A program made the translations under genes and the position numbers. Below, piece after piece: positions 25,849-37,536 of a stretch of 37,626 nucleotides of DNA. Below the pieces are notes generated by a model that saw only the letters and a list, made by a program, of their open reading frames with translations, ran no database searches and was not told the origin of the DNA. Numbering within the stretch: position 1 is the stretch's first letter; each line of letters starts with the position of its first letter. Source of the DNA: Nematostella vectensis (Eukaryota > Cnidaria > Anthozoa > Actiniaria > Edwardsiidae); assembly GCF_932526225.1 (NCBI RefSeq), contig NW_026019253.1, positions 1-37,626 of the forward strand. Direction: 5' to 3'.

Positions 25849-26508
25849 TTAATGATGAGTAATGATGATTAATGATGATTAATGATGATTAATGATGATT
25901 AATGATGATTAATGATGAGTAATGATGAGTAATGATGAGTAATGATGAGTAATGATGAGTAATGATGAGTAATGATGAGTAATGATGAGTAATGATGAGT
26001 AATGATGAGTAATGATGAGTAATGATGAGTAATGATGAGTAATGATGAGTAATGATGAGTAATGATGAGTAATGATGATTAATGATGAGTAATGATGAGT
26101 AATGATGAGTAATGATGATTAATGATGATTAATGATGAGTAATGATGAGTAATGATGAGTAATGATAATTAATGATGAGTAATGATGATTAATGATGATT
26201 AATGATGATTAATGATGATTAATGATGATTAATGATGAGTAATGATGAGTAATGATGAGTAATGATGAGTAATGATGAGTAATGATGAGTAATGATGAGT
26301 AATGATGAGTAATGATGAGTAATGATGAGTAATGATGAGTAATGATGAGTAATGATGAGTAATGATGAGTAATGATGATCAATGATGAATAATGATGATT
26401 AATGATGAGTAATGATGAGTAATGATGATTAATGATGAGTAATGATGATTAATGATGATTAATGATGATTAATGATGAGTAATGATGAGTAATGATGAGT
26501 AATGATGA

Positions 26509-26529
26509 GTTTATGATGAGTAAGGATGA
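26509..26529 (+). repeat. D marker 6
   Basis: Copy of D marker 5 in the 1.49-kb pair. The next D is 951 bp away. Confidence 0.94.
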
Positions 26530-27459
26530 TTAATGATGAGTAATGATGAGTAATGATGATTAATGATGAGTAATGATGAGTAATGATGAGTAATGATGAG
26601 TAATGATGAGTAATGATGAGTAATGATGAGTAATGATGAGTAATGATGATTAATGATGAGTAATGATGAGTAATGATGAGTAATGATGATTAATGATGAG
26701 TAATGATGAGTAATGATGAGTAATGATGAGTAATGATGAGTAATGAAGATTAATGATGAGTAATGATGAGTAATGATGAGTAATGATGATTAATGATGAG
26801 TAATGATGAGTAATGATGATTAATGATGATTAATGATGAGTAATGATGAGTAATGATGAGTAATGATGAGTAATGATGAGTAATGATGAGTAATGATGAG
26901 TAATGATGAGTAATGATGAGTAATGATGAGTAATGATGAGTAATGATGAGTAATGATGAGTAATGATGAGTAATGATGAGTAATGATGAGTAATGATGAG
27001 TAATGATGATTAATGATGAGTAATGATGAGTAATGATGAGTAATGATGATTAATGATGATTAATGATGAGTAATGATGAGTAATGATGAGTAATGATGAG
27101 TAATTATGAGTAATGATGATTAATGATGATTAATGATGATTAATGATGATTAATGATGATTAATGATGAGTAATGATGAGTAATGATGAGTAATGATGAG
27201 TAATGATGAGTAATGATGAGTAATGATGAGTAATGATGAGTAATGATGAGTAATGATGAGTAATGATGAGTAATGATGAGTAATGATGAGTAATGATGAG
27301 TAATGATGAGTAATGATGAGTAATGATGAGTAATGATGATTAATGATGAATAATGATGATTAATGATGAGTAATGATGATTAATGATGAGTAATGATGAG
27401 TAATGATGATTAATGATGATTAATGATGAGTAATGATGAGTAATGATGAGTAATGATGA

Positions 27460-27480
27460 GTTTATGATGAGTAAGGATGA
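27460..27480 (+). repeat. D marker 7
   Basis: Opens the 772-bp approach to inverted patch 3. The next D is 1,542 bp away. Confidence 0.94.
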
Positions 27481-28201
27481 TTAATGATGAGTAATGATGA
27501 GTAATGATGAGTAATGATGATTAATGATGAGTAATGATGAGTAATGATGAGTAATGATGAGTAATGATGAGTAATGATGAGTAATGATGAGTAATGATGA
27601 GTAATGATGATTAATGATGAGTAATGATGAGTAATGATGAGTAATGATGAGTAATGATGAGTAATGATGATTAATGATGATTAATGATGAGTAATGATGA
27701 GTAATGATGAGTAATGATGAGTAATGATGAGTAATGATGAGTAATGATGAGTAATGATGAGTAATGATGAGTAATGATGAGTAATGATGATTAATGATGA
27801 GTAATGATGAGTAATGATGAGTAATGATGAGTAATGATGAGTAATGATGATTAATGATGAGTAATGATGAGTAATGATGAGTAATGATGAGTAATGATGA
27901 GTAATGATGAGTAATGATGAGTAATGATGATTAATGATGAGTAATGATGAGTAATGATAATTAATGATGAATAATGATGATTAATGATGAGTAATGATGA
28001 TTAATGATGAGTAATGATGAGTAATGATGATTAATGATGAGTAATGATGAGTAATGATGAGTAATGATGAGTAATGATGAGTAATGATGAGTAATGATGA
28101 GTAATGATGAGTAATGATGATTAATGATGAGTAATGATGAGTAATGATGAGTAATGATGAGTAATGATGAGTAATGATGAGTAATGATGAGTAATGATGA
28201 T

Positions 28202-28256
28202 TAATGATGAGTAATGATGAGTAATGATGAGCATTACTCATCATTACTCATCATTA
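28202..28256. repeat. Inverted patch 3 / hairpin
   Basis: Same arms, 5-nt loop and single-g right joint as patch 1. The inverted segment is 28232-28256. It is 12.2 kb from patch 2 but unchanged. Confidence 0.96.
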
Positions 28257-28271
28257 GATGAGTAATGATGA

Positions 28272-28711
28272 TTAATGATGATTAATGATGATTTATGATG
28301 ATTAATGATGATTAATGATGATTAATGATGATTTATGATGATTAATGATGATTAATGATGATTAATGATGATTTATGATGATTAATGATGATTTATGATG
28401 ATTTATGATGATTTACGATGATTTATGATGATTTATGATGATTTATGATGATTTATGATGATTTATGATGATTTACGATGATTTATGAAGATTTATGATG
28501 ATTTATGAAGATTTATGAAGATTTTTGATGATTAATGATGATTAATGATGATTTTTGATGATTTGTGATGATTAATGATGATTTGTGATGATTTTTGATG
28601 ATTAATGATGATTAATGATGATTTTTGATGATTAATGATGATTAATGATGATTTATGATGATTAATGATGATTAATGATGATTTATGATGATTTATGATG
28701 ATTTTTGATGA
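28272..28711 (+). repeat. TTT block 5
   Basis: A longer 440-bp form with an added tta-tta-tta-tttatgatga repeat near the left end. It uses tttgtgatga where block 2 has tttttgatga. tttatgaaga units flank only the second tttacgatga. Confidence 0.92.
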
Positions 28712-28881
28712 GTAATGATGATTAATGATGAGTAATGATGATTAATGATGAGTAATGATGAGTAATGATGAGTAATGATGAGTAATGATGAGTAATGATG
28801 AGTAATGATGAGTAATGATGAGTAATGATGAGTAATGATGAGTAATGATGAGTAATGATGAGTAATGATGAGTAATGATGA

Positions 28882-28961
28882 GCAATGATGAGTAATGATG
28901 AGTAATGATGAGTAATGATGAGTAATGATGAGTAATGATGATTAATGATGATTAGTGATGA
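28882..28961 (+). repeat. gcaatgatga and ttagtgatga tag pair
   Basis: gcaatgatga (28882) and ttagtgatga (28952) are right-half tags that follow TTT blocks. The pair recurs at 31647/31717, with related copies near 33890/34010, 35623/35693 and 36988/37058. ttagtgatga is also at 29484 without gcaatgatga. Confidence 0.87.
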
Positions 28962-29001
28962 TTAATGATGAGTAATGATGAGTAATGATGAGTAATGATG
29001 A

Positions 29002-29022
29002 GTTTATGATGAGTAAGGATGA
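29002..29022 (+). repeat. D marker 8
   Basis: Follows the ttagtgatga tag by 50 bp, unlike D markers 1-7. The next D is 411 bp away. Confidence 0.94.
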
Positions 29023-29412
29023 TTAATGATGAGTAATGATGAGTAATGATGAGTAATGATGATTAATGATGAATAATGATGAGTAATGATGAGTAATGAT
29101 GAGTAATGATGAGTAATGATGAGTAATGATGATTAATGATGAGTAATGATGATTAATGATGAGTAATGATGAGTAATGATGAGTAATGATGAGTAATGAT
29201 GATTAATGATGAGTAATGATGAGTAATGATGAGTAATGATGAGTAATGATGAGTAATGATGAGTAATGATGAGTAATGATGATTAATGATGAATAATGAT
29301 GATTAATGATGAGTAATGATGAGTAATGATGATTAATGATGAGTAATGATGATTAATGATGATTAATGATGATTAATGATGAGTAATGATGAGTAATGAT
29401 GAGTAATGATGA

Positions 29413-29433
29413 GTTTATGATGAGTAAGGATGA
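29413..29433 (+). repeat. D marker 9
   Basis: Left end of the shortest D-to-D interval, 121 bp, which contains another ttagtgatga at 29484. This looks like a deletion that fused two D contexts. Confidence 0.94.
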
Positions 29434-29533
29434 TTAATGATGAGTAATGATGAGTAATGATGAGTAATGATGATTAATGATGATTAGTGATGATTAATGA
29501 TGAGTAATGATGAGTAATGATGAGTAATGATGA

Positions 29534-29554
29534 GTTTATGATGAGTAAGGATGA
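29534..29554 (+). repeat. D marker 10
   Basis: Third D within 550 bp. The next is 721 bp away. Confidence 0.94.
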
Positions 29555-30254
29555 TTAATGATGAGTAATGATGAGTAATGATGAGTAATGATGATTAATG
29601 ATGAATAATGATGAGTAATGATGAGTAATGATGAGTAATGATGAGTAATGATGAGTAATGATGAGTAATGATGAGTAATGATGAGTAATGATGAGTAATG
29701 ATGAGTAATGATGAGTAATGATGAGTAATGATGAGTAATGATGAGTAATGATGAGTAATGATGAGTAATGATGAGTAATGATGAGTAATGATGAGTAATG
29801 ATGATTAATGATGAGTAATGATGAGTAATGATGAGTAATGATGATTAATGATGATTAATGATGAGTAATGATGAGTAATGATGAGTAATGATGAGTAATG
29901 ATGAGTAATGATGATTAATGATGATTAATGATGATTAATGATGATTAATGATGATTAATGATGAGTAATGATGAGTAATGATGAGTAATGATGAGTAATG
30001 ATGAGTAATGATGAGTAATGATGAGTAATGATGAGTAATGATGAGTAATGATGAGTAATGATGAGTAATGATGAGTAATGATGAGTAATGATGAGTAATG
30101 ATGAGTAATGATGAGTAATGATGAGTAATGATGATTAATGATGAATAATGATGATTAATGATGAGTAATGATGATTAATGATGAGTAATGATGAGTAATG
30201 ATGATTAATGATGATTAATGATGAGTAATGATGAGTAATGATGAGTAATGATGA

Positions 30255-30275
30255 GTTTATGATGAGTAAGGATGA
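30255..30275 (+). repeat. D marker 11
   Basis: Counterpart of D marker 7 at +2,795 bp. The next D is 1,762 bp away because one D was lost from this copy. Confidence 0.94.
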
Positions 30276-30966
30276 TTAATGATGAGTAATGATGAGTAAT
30301 GATGAGTAATGATGATTAATGATGAGTAATGATGAGTAATGATGAGTAATGATGAGTAATGATGAGTAATGATGAGTAATGATGAGTAATGATGAGTAAT
30401 GATGATTAATGATGAGTAATGATGAGTAATGATGAGTAATGATGAGTAATGATGAGTAATGATGATTAATGATGATTAATGATGAGTAATGATGAGTAAT
30501 GATGAGTAATGATGAGTAATGATGAGTAATGATGAGTAATGATGAGTAATGATGAGTAATGATGAGTAATGATGAGTAATGATGATTAATGATGAGTAAT
30601 GATGAGTAATGATGAGTAATGATGAGTAATGATGAGTAATGATGATTAATGATGAGTAATGATGAGTAATGATGAGTAATGATGAGTAATGATGAGTAAT
30701 GATGAGTAATGATGAGTAATGATGATTAATGATGAGTAATGATGAGTAATGATAATTAATGATGAATAATGATGATTAATGATGAGTAATGATGATTAAT
30801 GATGAGTAATGATGAGTAATGATGATTAATGATGAGTAATGATGAGTAATGATGAGTAATGATGAGTAATGATGAGTAATGATGATTAATGATGAGTAAT
30901 GATGAGTAATGATGAGTAATGATGAGTAATGATGAGTAATGATGAGTAATGATGAGTAATGATGAT

Positions 30967-31021
30967 TAATGATGAGTAATGATGAGTAATGATGAGCATT
31001 ACACATCATTACTCATCATTA
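30967..31021. repeat. Inverted patch 4 / hairpin with one mismatch
   Basis: Same structure as the others, but t is replaced by a at 31003, placing one mismatch in the 25-bp stem. A ttaattatga-type change follows near 31047. The change proves this copy is old enough to have its own mutation. Confidence 0.95.
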
Positions 31022-31036
31022 GATGAGTAATGATGA

Positions 31037-31476
31037 TTAATGATGATTAATTATGATTTATGATGATTAATGATGATTAATGATGATTAATGATGATTTA
31101 TGATGATTAATGATGATTAATGATGATTAATGATGATTTATGATGATTAATGATGATTTATGATGATTTATGATGATTTACGATGATTTATGATGATTTA
31201 TGATGATTTATGATGATTTATGATGATTTATGATGATTTACGATGATTTATGAAGATTTATGATGATTTATGAAGATTTATGAAGATTTTTGATGATTAA
31301 TGATGATTAATGATGATTTTTGATGATTTGTGATGATTAATGATGATTTGTGATGATTTTTGATGATTAATGATGATTAATGATGATTTTTGATGATTAA
31401 TGATGATTAATGATGATTTATGATGATTAATGATGATTAATGATGATTTATGATGATTTATGATGATTTTTGATGA
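31037..31476 (+). repeat. TTT block 6
   Basis: Copy of TTT block 5 at exactly +2,765 bp. Confidence 0.92.
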
Positions 31477-32016
31477 GTAATGATGATTAATGATGAGTAA
31501 TGATGATTAATGATGAGTAATGATGAGTAATGATGAGTAATGATGAGTAATGATGAGTAATGATGAGTAATGATGAGTAATGATGAGTAATGATGAGTAA
31601 TGATGAGTAATGATGAGTAATGATGAGTAATGATGAGTAATGATGAGCAATGATGAGTAATGATGAGTAATGATGAGTAATGATGAGTAATGATGAGTAA
31701 TGATGATTAATGATGATTAGTGATGATTAATGATGAGTAATGATGAGTAATGATGAGTAATGATGATTAATGATGAATAATGATGAGTAATGATGAGTAA
31801 TGATGAGTAATGATGAGTAATGATGAGTAATGATGAGTAATGATGAGTAATGATGAGTAATGATGAGTAATGATGAGTAATGATGATTAATGATGAATAA
31901 TGATGATTAATGATGAGTAATGATGAGTAATGATGATTAATGATGAGTAATGATGATTAATGATGATTAATGATGATTAATGATGAGTAATGATGAGTAA
32001 TGATGAGTAATGATGA

Positions 32017-32037
32017 GTTTATGATGAGTAAGGATGA
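32017..32037 (+). repeat. D marker 12
   Basis: Follows the tta, ataatgatga, tta, gta context. The next D is 841 bp away. Confidence 0.94.
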
Positions 32038-32857
32038 TTAATGATGAGTAATGATGAGTAATGATGAGTAATGATGATTAATGATGAGTAATGATGAGTA
32101 ATGATGAGTAATGATGAGTAATGATGAGTAATGATGAGTAATGATGAGTAATGATGAGTAATGATGATTAATGATGAGTAATGATGAGTAATGATGAGTA
32201 ATGATGATTAATGATGAGTAATGATGAGTAATGATGAGTAATGATGAGTAATGATGAGTAATGAAGATTAATGATGAGTAATGATGAGTAATGATGAGTA
32301 ATGATGATTAATGATGAGTAATGATGAGTAATGATGATTAATGATGATTAATGATGAGTAATGATGAGTAATGATGAGTAATGATGAGTAATGATGAGTA
32401 ATGATGAGTAATGATGAGTAATGATGAGTAATGATGAGTAATGATGAGTAATGATGAGTAATGATGAGTAATGATGAGTAATGATGAGTAATGATGAGTA
32501 ATGATGAGTAATGATGAGTAATGATGATTAATGATGAGTAATGATGAGTAATGATGAGTAATGATGATTAATGATGATTAATGATGAGTAATGATGAGTA
32601 ATGATGAGTAATGATGAGTAATGATGAGTAATGATGATTAATGATGATTAATGATGATTAATGATGATTAATGATGATTAATGATGAGTAATGATGAGTA
32701 ATGATGAGTAATGATGAGTAATGATGAGTAATGATGATTAATGATGAATAATGATGATTAATGATGAGTAATGATGATTAATGATGAGTGATGATGAGTA
32801 ATGATGATTAATGATGATTAATGATGAGTAATGATGAGTAATGATGAGTAATGATGA

Positions 32858-32878
32858 GTTTATGATGAGTAAGGATGA
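32858..32878 (+). repeat. D marker 13
   Basis: A private gtgatgatga variant lies 70 bp upstream. An inverted patch follows 372 bp later, and the next D is 1,192 bp away. Confidence 0.94.
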
Positions 32879-33199
32879 TTAATGATGAGTAATGATGAGT
32901 AATGATGAGTAATGATGATTAATGATGAGTAATGATGAGTAATGATGAGTAATGATGAGTAATGATGAGTAATGATGAGTAATGATGAGTAATGATGAGT
33001 AATGATGATTAATGATGAGTAATGATGAGTAATGATGAGTAATGATGAGTAATGATGAGTAATGATGATTAATGATGAGTAATGATGAGTAATGATGAGT
33101 AATGATGAGTAATGATGAGTAATGATGAGTAATGATGAGTAATGATGATTAATGATGAGTAATGATGAGTAATGATGAGTAATGATGAGTAATGATGAT

Positions 33200-33254
33200 T
33201 AATGATGAGTAATGATGAGTAATGATGAGCATTACTCATCATTACTCATCATTA
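33200..33254. repeat. Inverted patch 5 / hairpin
   Basis: Unchanged arms and loop. The inverted segment is 33230-33254, 2,233 bp after patch 4. Confidence 0.96.
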
Positions 33255-33269
33255 GATGAGTAATGATGA

Positions 33270-33709
33270 TTAATGATGATTAATGATGATTTATGATGAT
33301 TAATGATGATTAATGATGATTAATGATGATTTATGATGATTAATGATGATTTATGATGATTTATGATGATTTACGATGATTTATGAAGATTTATGATGAT
33401 TTATGAAGATTTATGATGATTTATGATGATTTATGATGATTTATGATGATTTATGATGATTTACGATGATTTATGAAGATTTATGATGATTTATGAAGAT
33501 TTATGAAGATTTTTGATGATTAATGATGATTAATGATGATTTTTGATGATTTGTGATGATTAATGATGATTTGTGATGATTTTTGATGATTAATGATGAT
33601 TAATGATGATTTTTGATGATTAATGATGATTAATGATGATTTATGATGATTAATGATGATTAATGATGATTTATGATGATTTATGATGATTTTTGATGAT
33701 TTTTGATGA
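33270..33709 (+). repeat. TTT block 7
   Basis: It ends in two tttttgatga units instead of one and retains tttatgaaga on both sides of the first tttatgatga group, as in block 2. It therefore combines features of blocks 2 and 5. Confidence 0.92.
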
Positions 33710-34049
33710 GTAATGATGATTAATGATGAGTAATGATGATTAATGATGAGTAATGATGAGTAATGATGAGTAATGATGAGTAATGATGAGTAATGATGAG
33801 TAATGATGAGTAATGATGAGTAATGATGAGTAATGATGAGTAATGATGAGTAATGATGAGTAATGATGAGTAATGATGAGTAATGATGAGCAATGATGAT
33901 TAATGATGAGTAATGATGAGTAATGATGAGTAATGATGAGTAATGATGAGTAATGATGAGTAATGATGAGTAATGATGAGTAATGATGATTAATGATGAT
34001 TAGTGATGATTAATGATGAGTAATGATGAGTAATGATGAGTAATGATGA

Positions 34050-34070
34050 GTTTATGATGAGTAAGGATGA
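34050..34070 (+). repeat. D marker 14
   Basis: Follows ttagtgatga as D marker 8 does. A private gtaataatga lies near 34131, and the next D is 621 bp away. Confidence 0.94.
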
Positions 34071-34670
34071 TTAATGATGAGTAATGATGAGTAATGATGA
34101 GTAATGATGATTAATGATGAATAATGATGAGTAATAATGAGTAATGATGAGTAATGATGAGTAATGATGAGTAATGATGAGTAATGATGATTAATGATGA
34201 GTAATGATGAGTAATGATGAGTAATGATGAGTAATGATGAGTAATGATGAGTAATGATGAGTAATGATGAGTAATGATGAGTAATGATGAGTAATGATGA
34301 GTAATGATGAGTAATGATGAGTAATGATGAGTAATGATGATTAATGATGAGTAATGATGAGTAATGATGAGTAATGATGATTAATGATGATTAATGATGA
34401 GTAATGATGAGTAATGATGAGTAATGATGAGTTATGATGAGTAATGATGATTAATGATGATTAATGATGATTAATGATGATTAATGATGATTAATGATGA
34501 GTAATGATGAGTAATGATGAGTAATGATGAGTAATGATGAGTAATGATGATTAATGATGAATAATGATGATTAATGATGAGTAATGATGATTAATGATGA
34601 GTAATGATGAGTAATGATGATTAATGATGATTAATGATGAGTAATGATGAGTAATGATGAGTAATGATGA

Positions 34671-34691
34671 GTTTATGATGAGAAAGGATGA
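34671..34691 (+). repeat. D marker 15, variant second unit
   Basis: gtttatgatga is followed by gaaaggatga, the only copy with t to a in the second unit. It precedes inverted patch 6 by 322 bp, the same spacing as at 12793. Confidence 0.94.
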
Positions 34692-34962
34692 TTAATGATG
34701 AGTAATGATGAGTAATGATGAGTAATGATGATTAATGATGAGTAATGATGAGTAATGATGAGTAATGATGAGTAATGATGAGTAATGATGAGTAATGATG
34801 AGTAATGATGAGTAATGATGATTAATGATGAGTAATGATGAGTAATGATGAGTAATGATGAGTAATGATGAGTAATGATGATTAATGATGAGTAATGATG
34901 AGTAATGATGAGTAATGATGAGTAATGATGAGTAATGATGAGTAATGATGAGTAATGATGAT

Positions 34963-35017
34963 TAATGATGAGTAATGATGAGTAATGATGAGCATTACTC
35001 ATCATTACTCATCATTA
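34963..35017. repeat. Inverted patch 6 / hairpin
   Basis: Unchanged arms and loop. The inverted segment is 34993-35017, 1,763 bp after patch 5. Confidence 0.96.
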
Positions 35018-35032
35018 GATGAGTAATGATGA

Positions 35033-35462
35033 TTAATGATGATTAATGATGATTTATGATGATTAATGATGATTAATGATGATTAATGATGATTTATGAT
35101 GATTAATGATGATTTATGATGATTTATGATGATTTACGATGATTTATGAAGATTTATGATGATTTATGAAGATTTATGATGATTTATGATGATTTATGAT
35201 GATTTATGATGATTTATGATGATTTACGATGATTTATGAAGATTTATGATGATTTATGAAGATTTATGAAGATTTTTGATGATTAATGATGATTAATGAT
35301 GATTTTTGATGATTTGTGATGATTAATGATGATTTGTGATGATTTTTGATGATTAATGATGATTAATGATGATTTTTGATGATTAATGATGATTAATGAT
35401 GATTTATGATGATTAATGATGATTAATGATGATTTATGATGATTTATGATGATTTTTGATGA
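35033..35462 (+). repeat. TTT block 8
   Basis: 430 bp, like block 7 but with one terminal tttttgatga. Confidence 0.92.
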
Positions 35463-35742
35463 GTAATGATGATTAATGATGAGTAATGATGATTAATGAT
35501 GAGTAATGATGAGTAATGATGAGTAATGATGAGTAATGATGAGTAATGATGAGTAATGATGAGTAATGATGAGTAATGATGAGTAATGATGAGTAATGAT
35601 GAGTAATGATGAGTAATGATGAGCAATGATGAGTAATGATGAGTAATGATGAGTAATGATGAGTAATGATGAGTAATGATGATTAATGATGATTAGTGAT
35701 GATTAATGATGAGTAATGATGAGTAATGATGAGTAATGATGA

Positions 35743-35763
35743 GTTTATGATGAGTAAGGATGA
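35743..35763 (+). repeat. D marker 16
   Basis: Follows ttagtgatga. The two gtaatgaaga units downstream, near 35994 and 36224, are 230 bp apart and mark a local duplication. The next D is 1,365 bp away, a distance off the usual 10n+1 because of private indels between them. Confidence 0.94.
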
Positions 35764-36345
35764 TTAATGATGAGTAATGATGAGTAATGATGAGTAATGA
35801 TGATTAATGATGAATAATGATGAGTAATGATGAGTAATGATGAGTAATGATGAGTAATGATGAGTAATGATGAGTAATGATGAGTAATGATGATTAATGA
35901 TGAGTAATGATGAGTAATGATGAGTAATGATGAGTAATGATGATTAATGATGAGTAATGATGAGTAATGATGAGTAATGATGAGTAATGATGAGTAATGA
36001 AGATTAATGATGAGTAATGATGAGTAATGATGAGTAATGATGATTAATGATGAGTAATGATGAGTAATGATGAGTAATGATGAGTAATGATGAGTAATGA
36101 TGAGTAATGATGAGTAATGATGAGTAATGATGATTAATGATGAGTAATGATGAGTAATGATGAGTAATGATGATTAATGATGAGTAATGATGAGTAATGA
36201 TGAGTAATGATGAGTAATGATGAGTAATGAAGATTAATGATGAGTAATGATGAGTAATGATGAGTAATGATGATTAATGATGAGTAATGATGAGTAATGA
36301 TGATTAATGATGATTAATGATGAGTAATGATGAGTAATTGATGAG

Positions 36346-36400
36346 TAATGATGAGTAATGATGAGTAATGATGAGCATTACTCATCATTACTCATCATTA
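36346..36400. repeat. Inverted patch 7 / hairpin
   Basis: Arms and loop are intact (36346-36370 with 36376-36400). The unit before the left arm differs from the other six copies: gtaatgatga replaces ttaatgatga, so the left context was exchanged after the patch formed. Confidence 0.95.
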
Positions 36401-36415
36401 GATGAGTAATGATGA

Positions 36416-36817
36416 TTAATGATGATTAATGATGATTTATGATGATTAATGATGATTAATGATGATTAATGATGATTTATTATGATTAATGATGATTTAT
36501 GATGATTTATGATGATTTACGATGATTTATGAAGATTTATGATGATTTATGAAGATTTATGATGATTTATGATGATTTATGATGATTTTATGATGATTTA
36601 TGATGATTTACGATGATTTATGAAGATTTATGATGATTTATGAAGATTTATGAAGATTTTTGATGATTAATGATGATTAATGATGATTTTTGATGATTTG
36701 TGATGATTAATGATGATTTGTGATGATTTTTTGATGATTAATGATGATTAATGATGATTTATGATGATTAATGATGATTAATGATGATTTATGATGATTT
36801 ATGATGATTTTTGATGA
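36416..36817 (+). repeat. TTT block 9, degenerate
   Basis: 402 bp including two single-t insertions (36586, 36727), a g to t change near 36481, and loss of one tttttgatga-tta-tta set relative to block 8. Confidence 0.91.
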
Positions 36818-37107
36818 GTAATGATGATTAATGATGAGTAATGATGATTAATGATGAGTAATGATGAGTAATGATGAGTAATGATGAGTAATGATGAGTA
36901 ATGATGAGTAATGATGAGTAATGATGAGTAATGATGAGTAATGATGAGTAATGATGAGTAATGATGAGTAATGATTAGTAATGATGAGCAATGATGAGTA
37001 ATGATGAGTAATGATGAGTAATGATGAGTAATGATGAGTAATGATGATTAATGATGATTAGTGATGATTAATGATGAGTAATGATGAGTAATGATGAGTA
37101 ATGATGA

Positions 37108-37128
37108 GTTTATGATGAGTAATGATGA
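37108..37128 (+). repeat. D marker 17, lacking the gtaaggatga change
   Basis: gtttatgatga is present but the next unit is plain gtaatgatga. It is the only D without the gg change. The next D is 408 bp away. Confidence 0.93.
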
Positions 37129-37515
37129 TTAATGATGAGTAATGATGAGTAATGATGAGTATGATGATTAATGATGAATAATGATGAGTAATGATGAGTA
37201 ATGATGAGTAATGATGAGTAATGATGAGTAATGATGAGTAATGATGAGTAATGATGATTAATGATGAGTAATGATGAGTAATGATGAGTAATGATGAGTA
37301 ATGATGATTAATGATGAGTAATGATGAGTAATGATGAGTAATGATGAGTAATGATGAGTAATGATGAAATGATGATTAATGATGATTAATGATGAATAAT
37401 GATGATTAATGATAAGTAATGATGAGTAATGATGATTAATGATGAGTAATGATGATTAATGATGATTAATGATGATTAATGATGAGTAATGATGAGTAAT
37501 GATGAGTAATGATGA

Positions 37516-37536
37516 GTTTATGATGAGTAAGGATGA
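37516..37536 (+). repeat. D marker 18
   Basis: Typical pair of units. The array continues past it to the window edge in canonical monomers. Confidence 0.94.

Larger units (their letters stand above)
23938..26900 (+). repeat. Tandem pair of about 1.49-kb repeats (E plus gta run plus D)
   Basis: Offsets agree: first tcaatgatga 23938/25429, gtcaatgatg 23987/25478, ttattgatga 24118/25609, last tcaatgatga 24348/25839 (all 1,491 bp), then D 25028/26509 (1,481) and gtaatgaaga 25279/26740 (1,461). The joint at 25429 is abrupt: a run of gtaatgatga meets tcaatgatga with no transition. The right limit is approximate. Confidence 0.88.
27050..32567 (+). repeat. Tandem pair of about 2.8-kb HORs (D-I-TTT-gcaa-D)
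   Basis: The opening tta-tta cassette is at 27050, 29845 and 32568. Matching landmarks are ataatgatga 27350/30145 and D 27460/30255 (2,795 bp), and inverted patch 28232/30997, gcaatgatga 28882/31647 and ttagtgatga 28952/31717 (2,765 bp). The D present at 29002 is missing from the second copy, where gta units run from 31737 directly to tta and ataatgatga. That fits a 61-bp loss. Confidence 0.88.
36334..37375 (+). repeat. Cluster of off-register units near the window end
   Basis: Five private frame-breaking units occur here: gtaattgatga (36334, +1), ttttatgatga (36586, +1), ttttttgatga (36727, +1), gtatgatga (37159, -1) and an 8-bp aatgatga (37368, -2). Three are one extra base in a t run. TTT block 9 also lacks three units present in block 8. 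Such events are almost absent from the preceding 36.3 kb. Confidence 0.92.

Noticed and set aside
13115-36400. CRISPR array
   Set aside because: Repeats are directly abutting 10-bp units with no unique spacers, and the short inverted patches are array sequence themselves.
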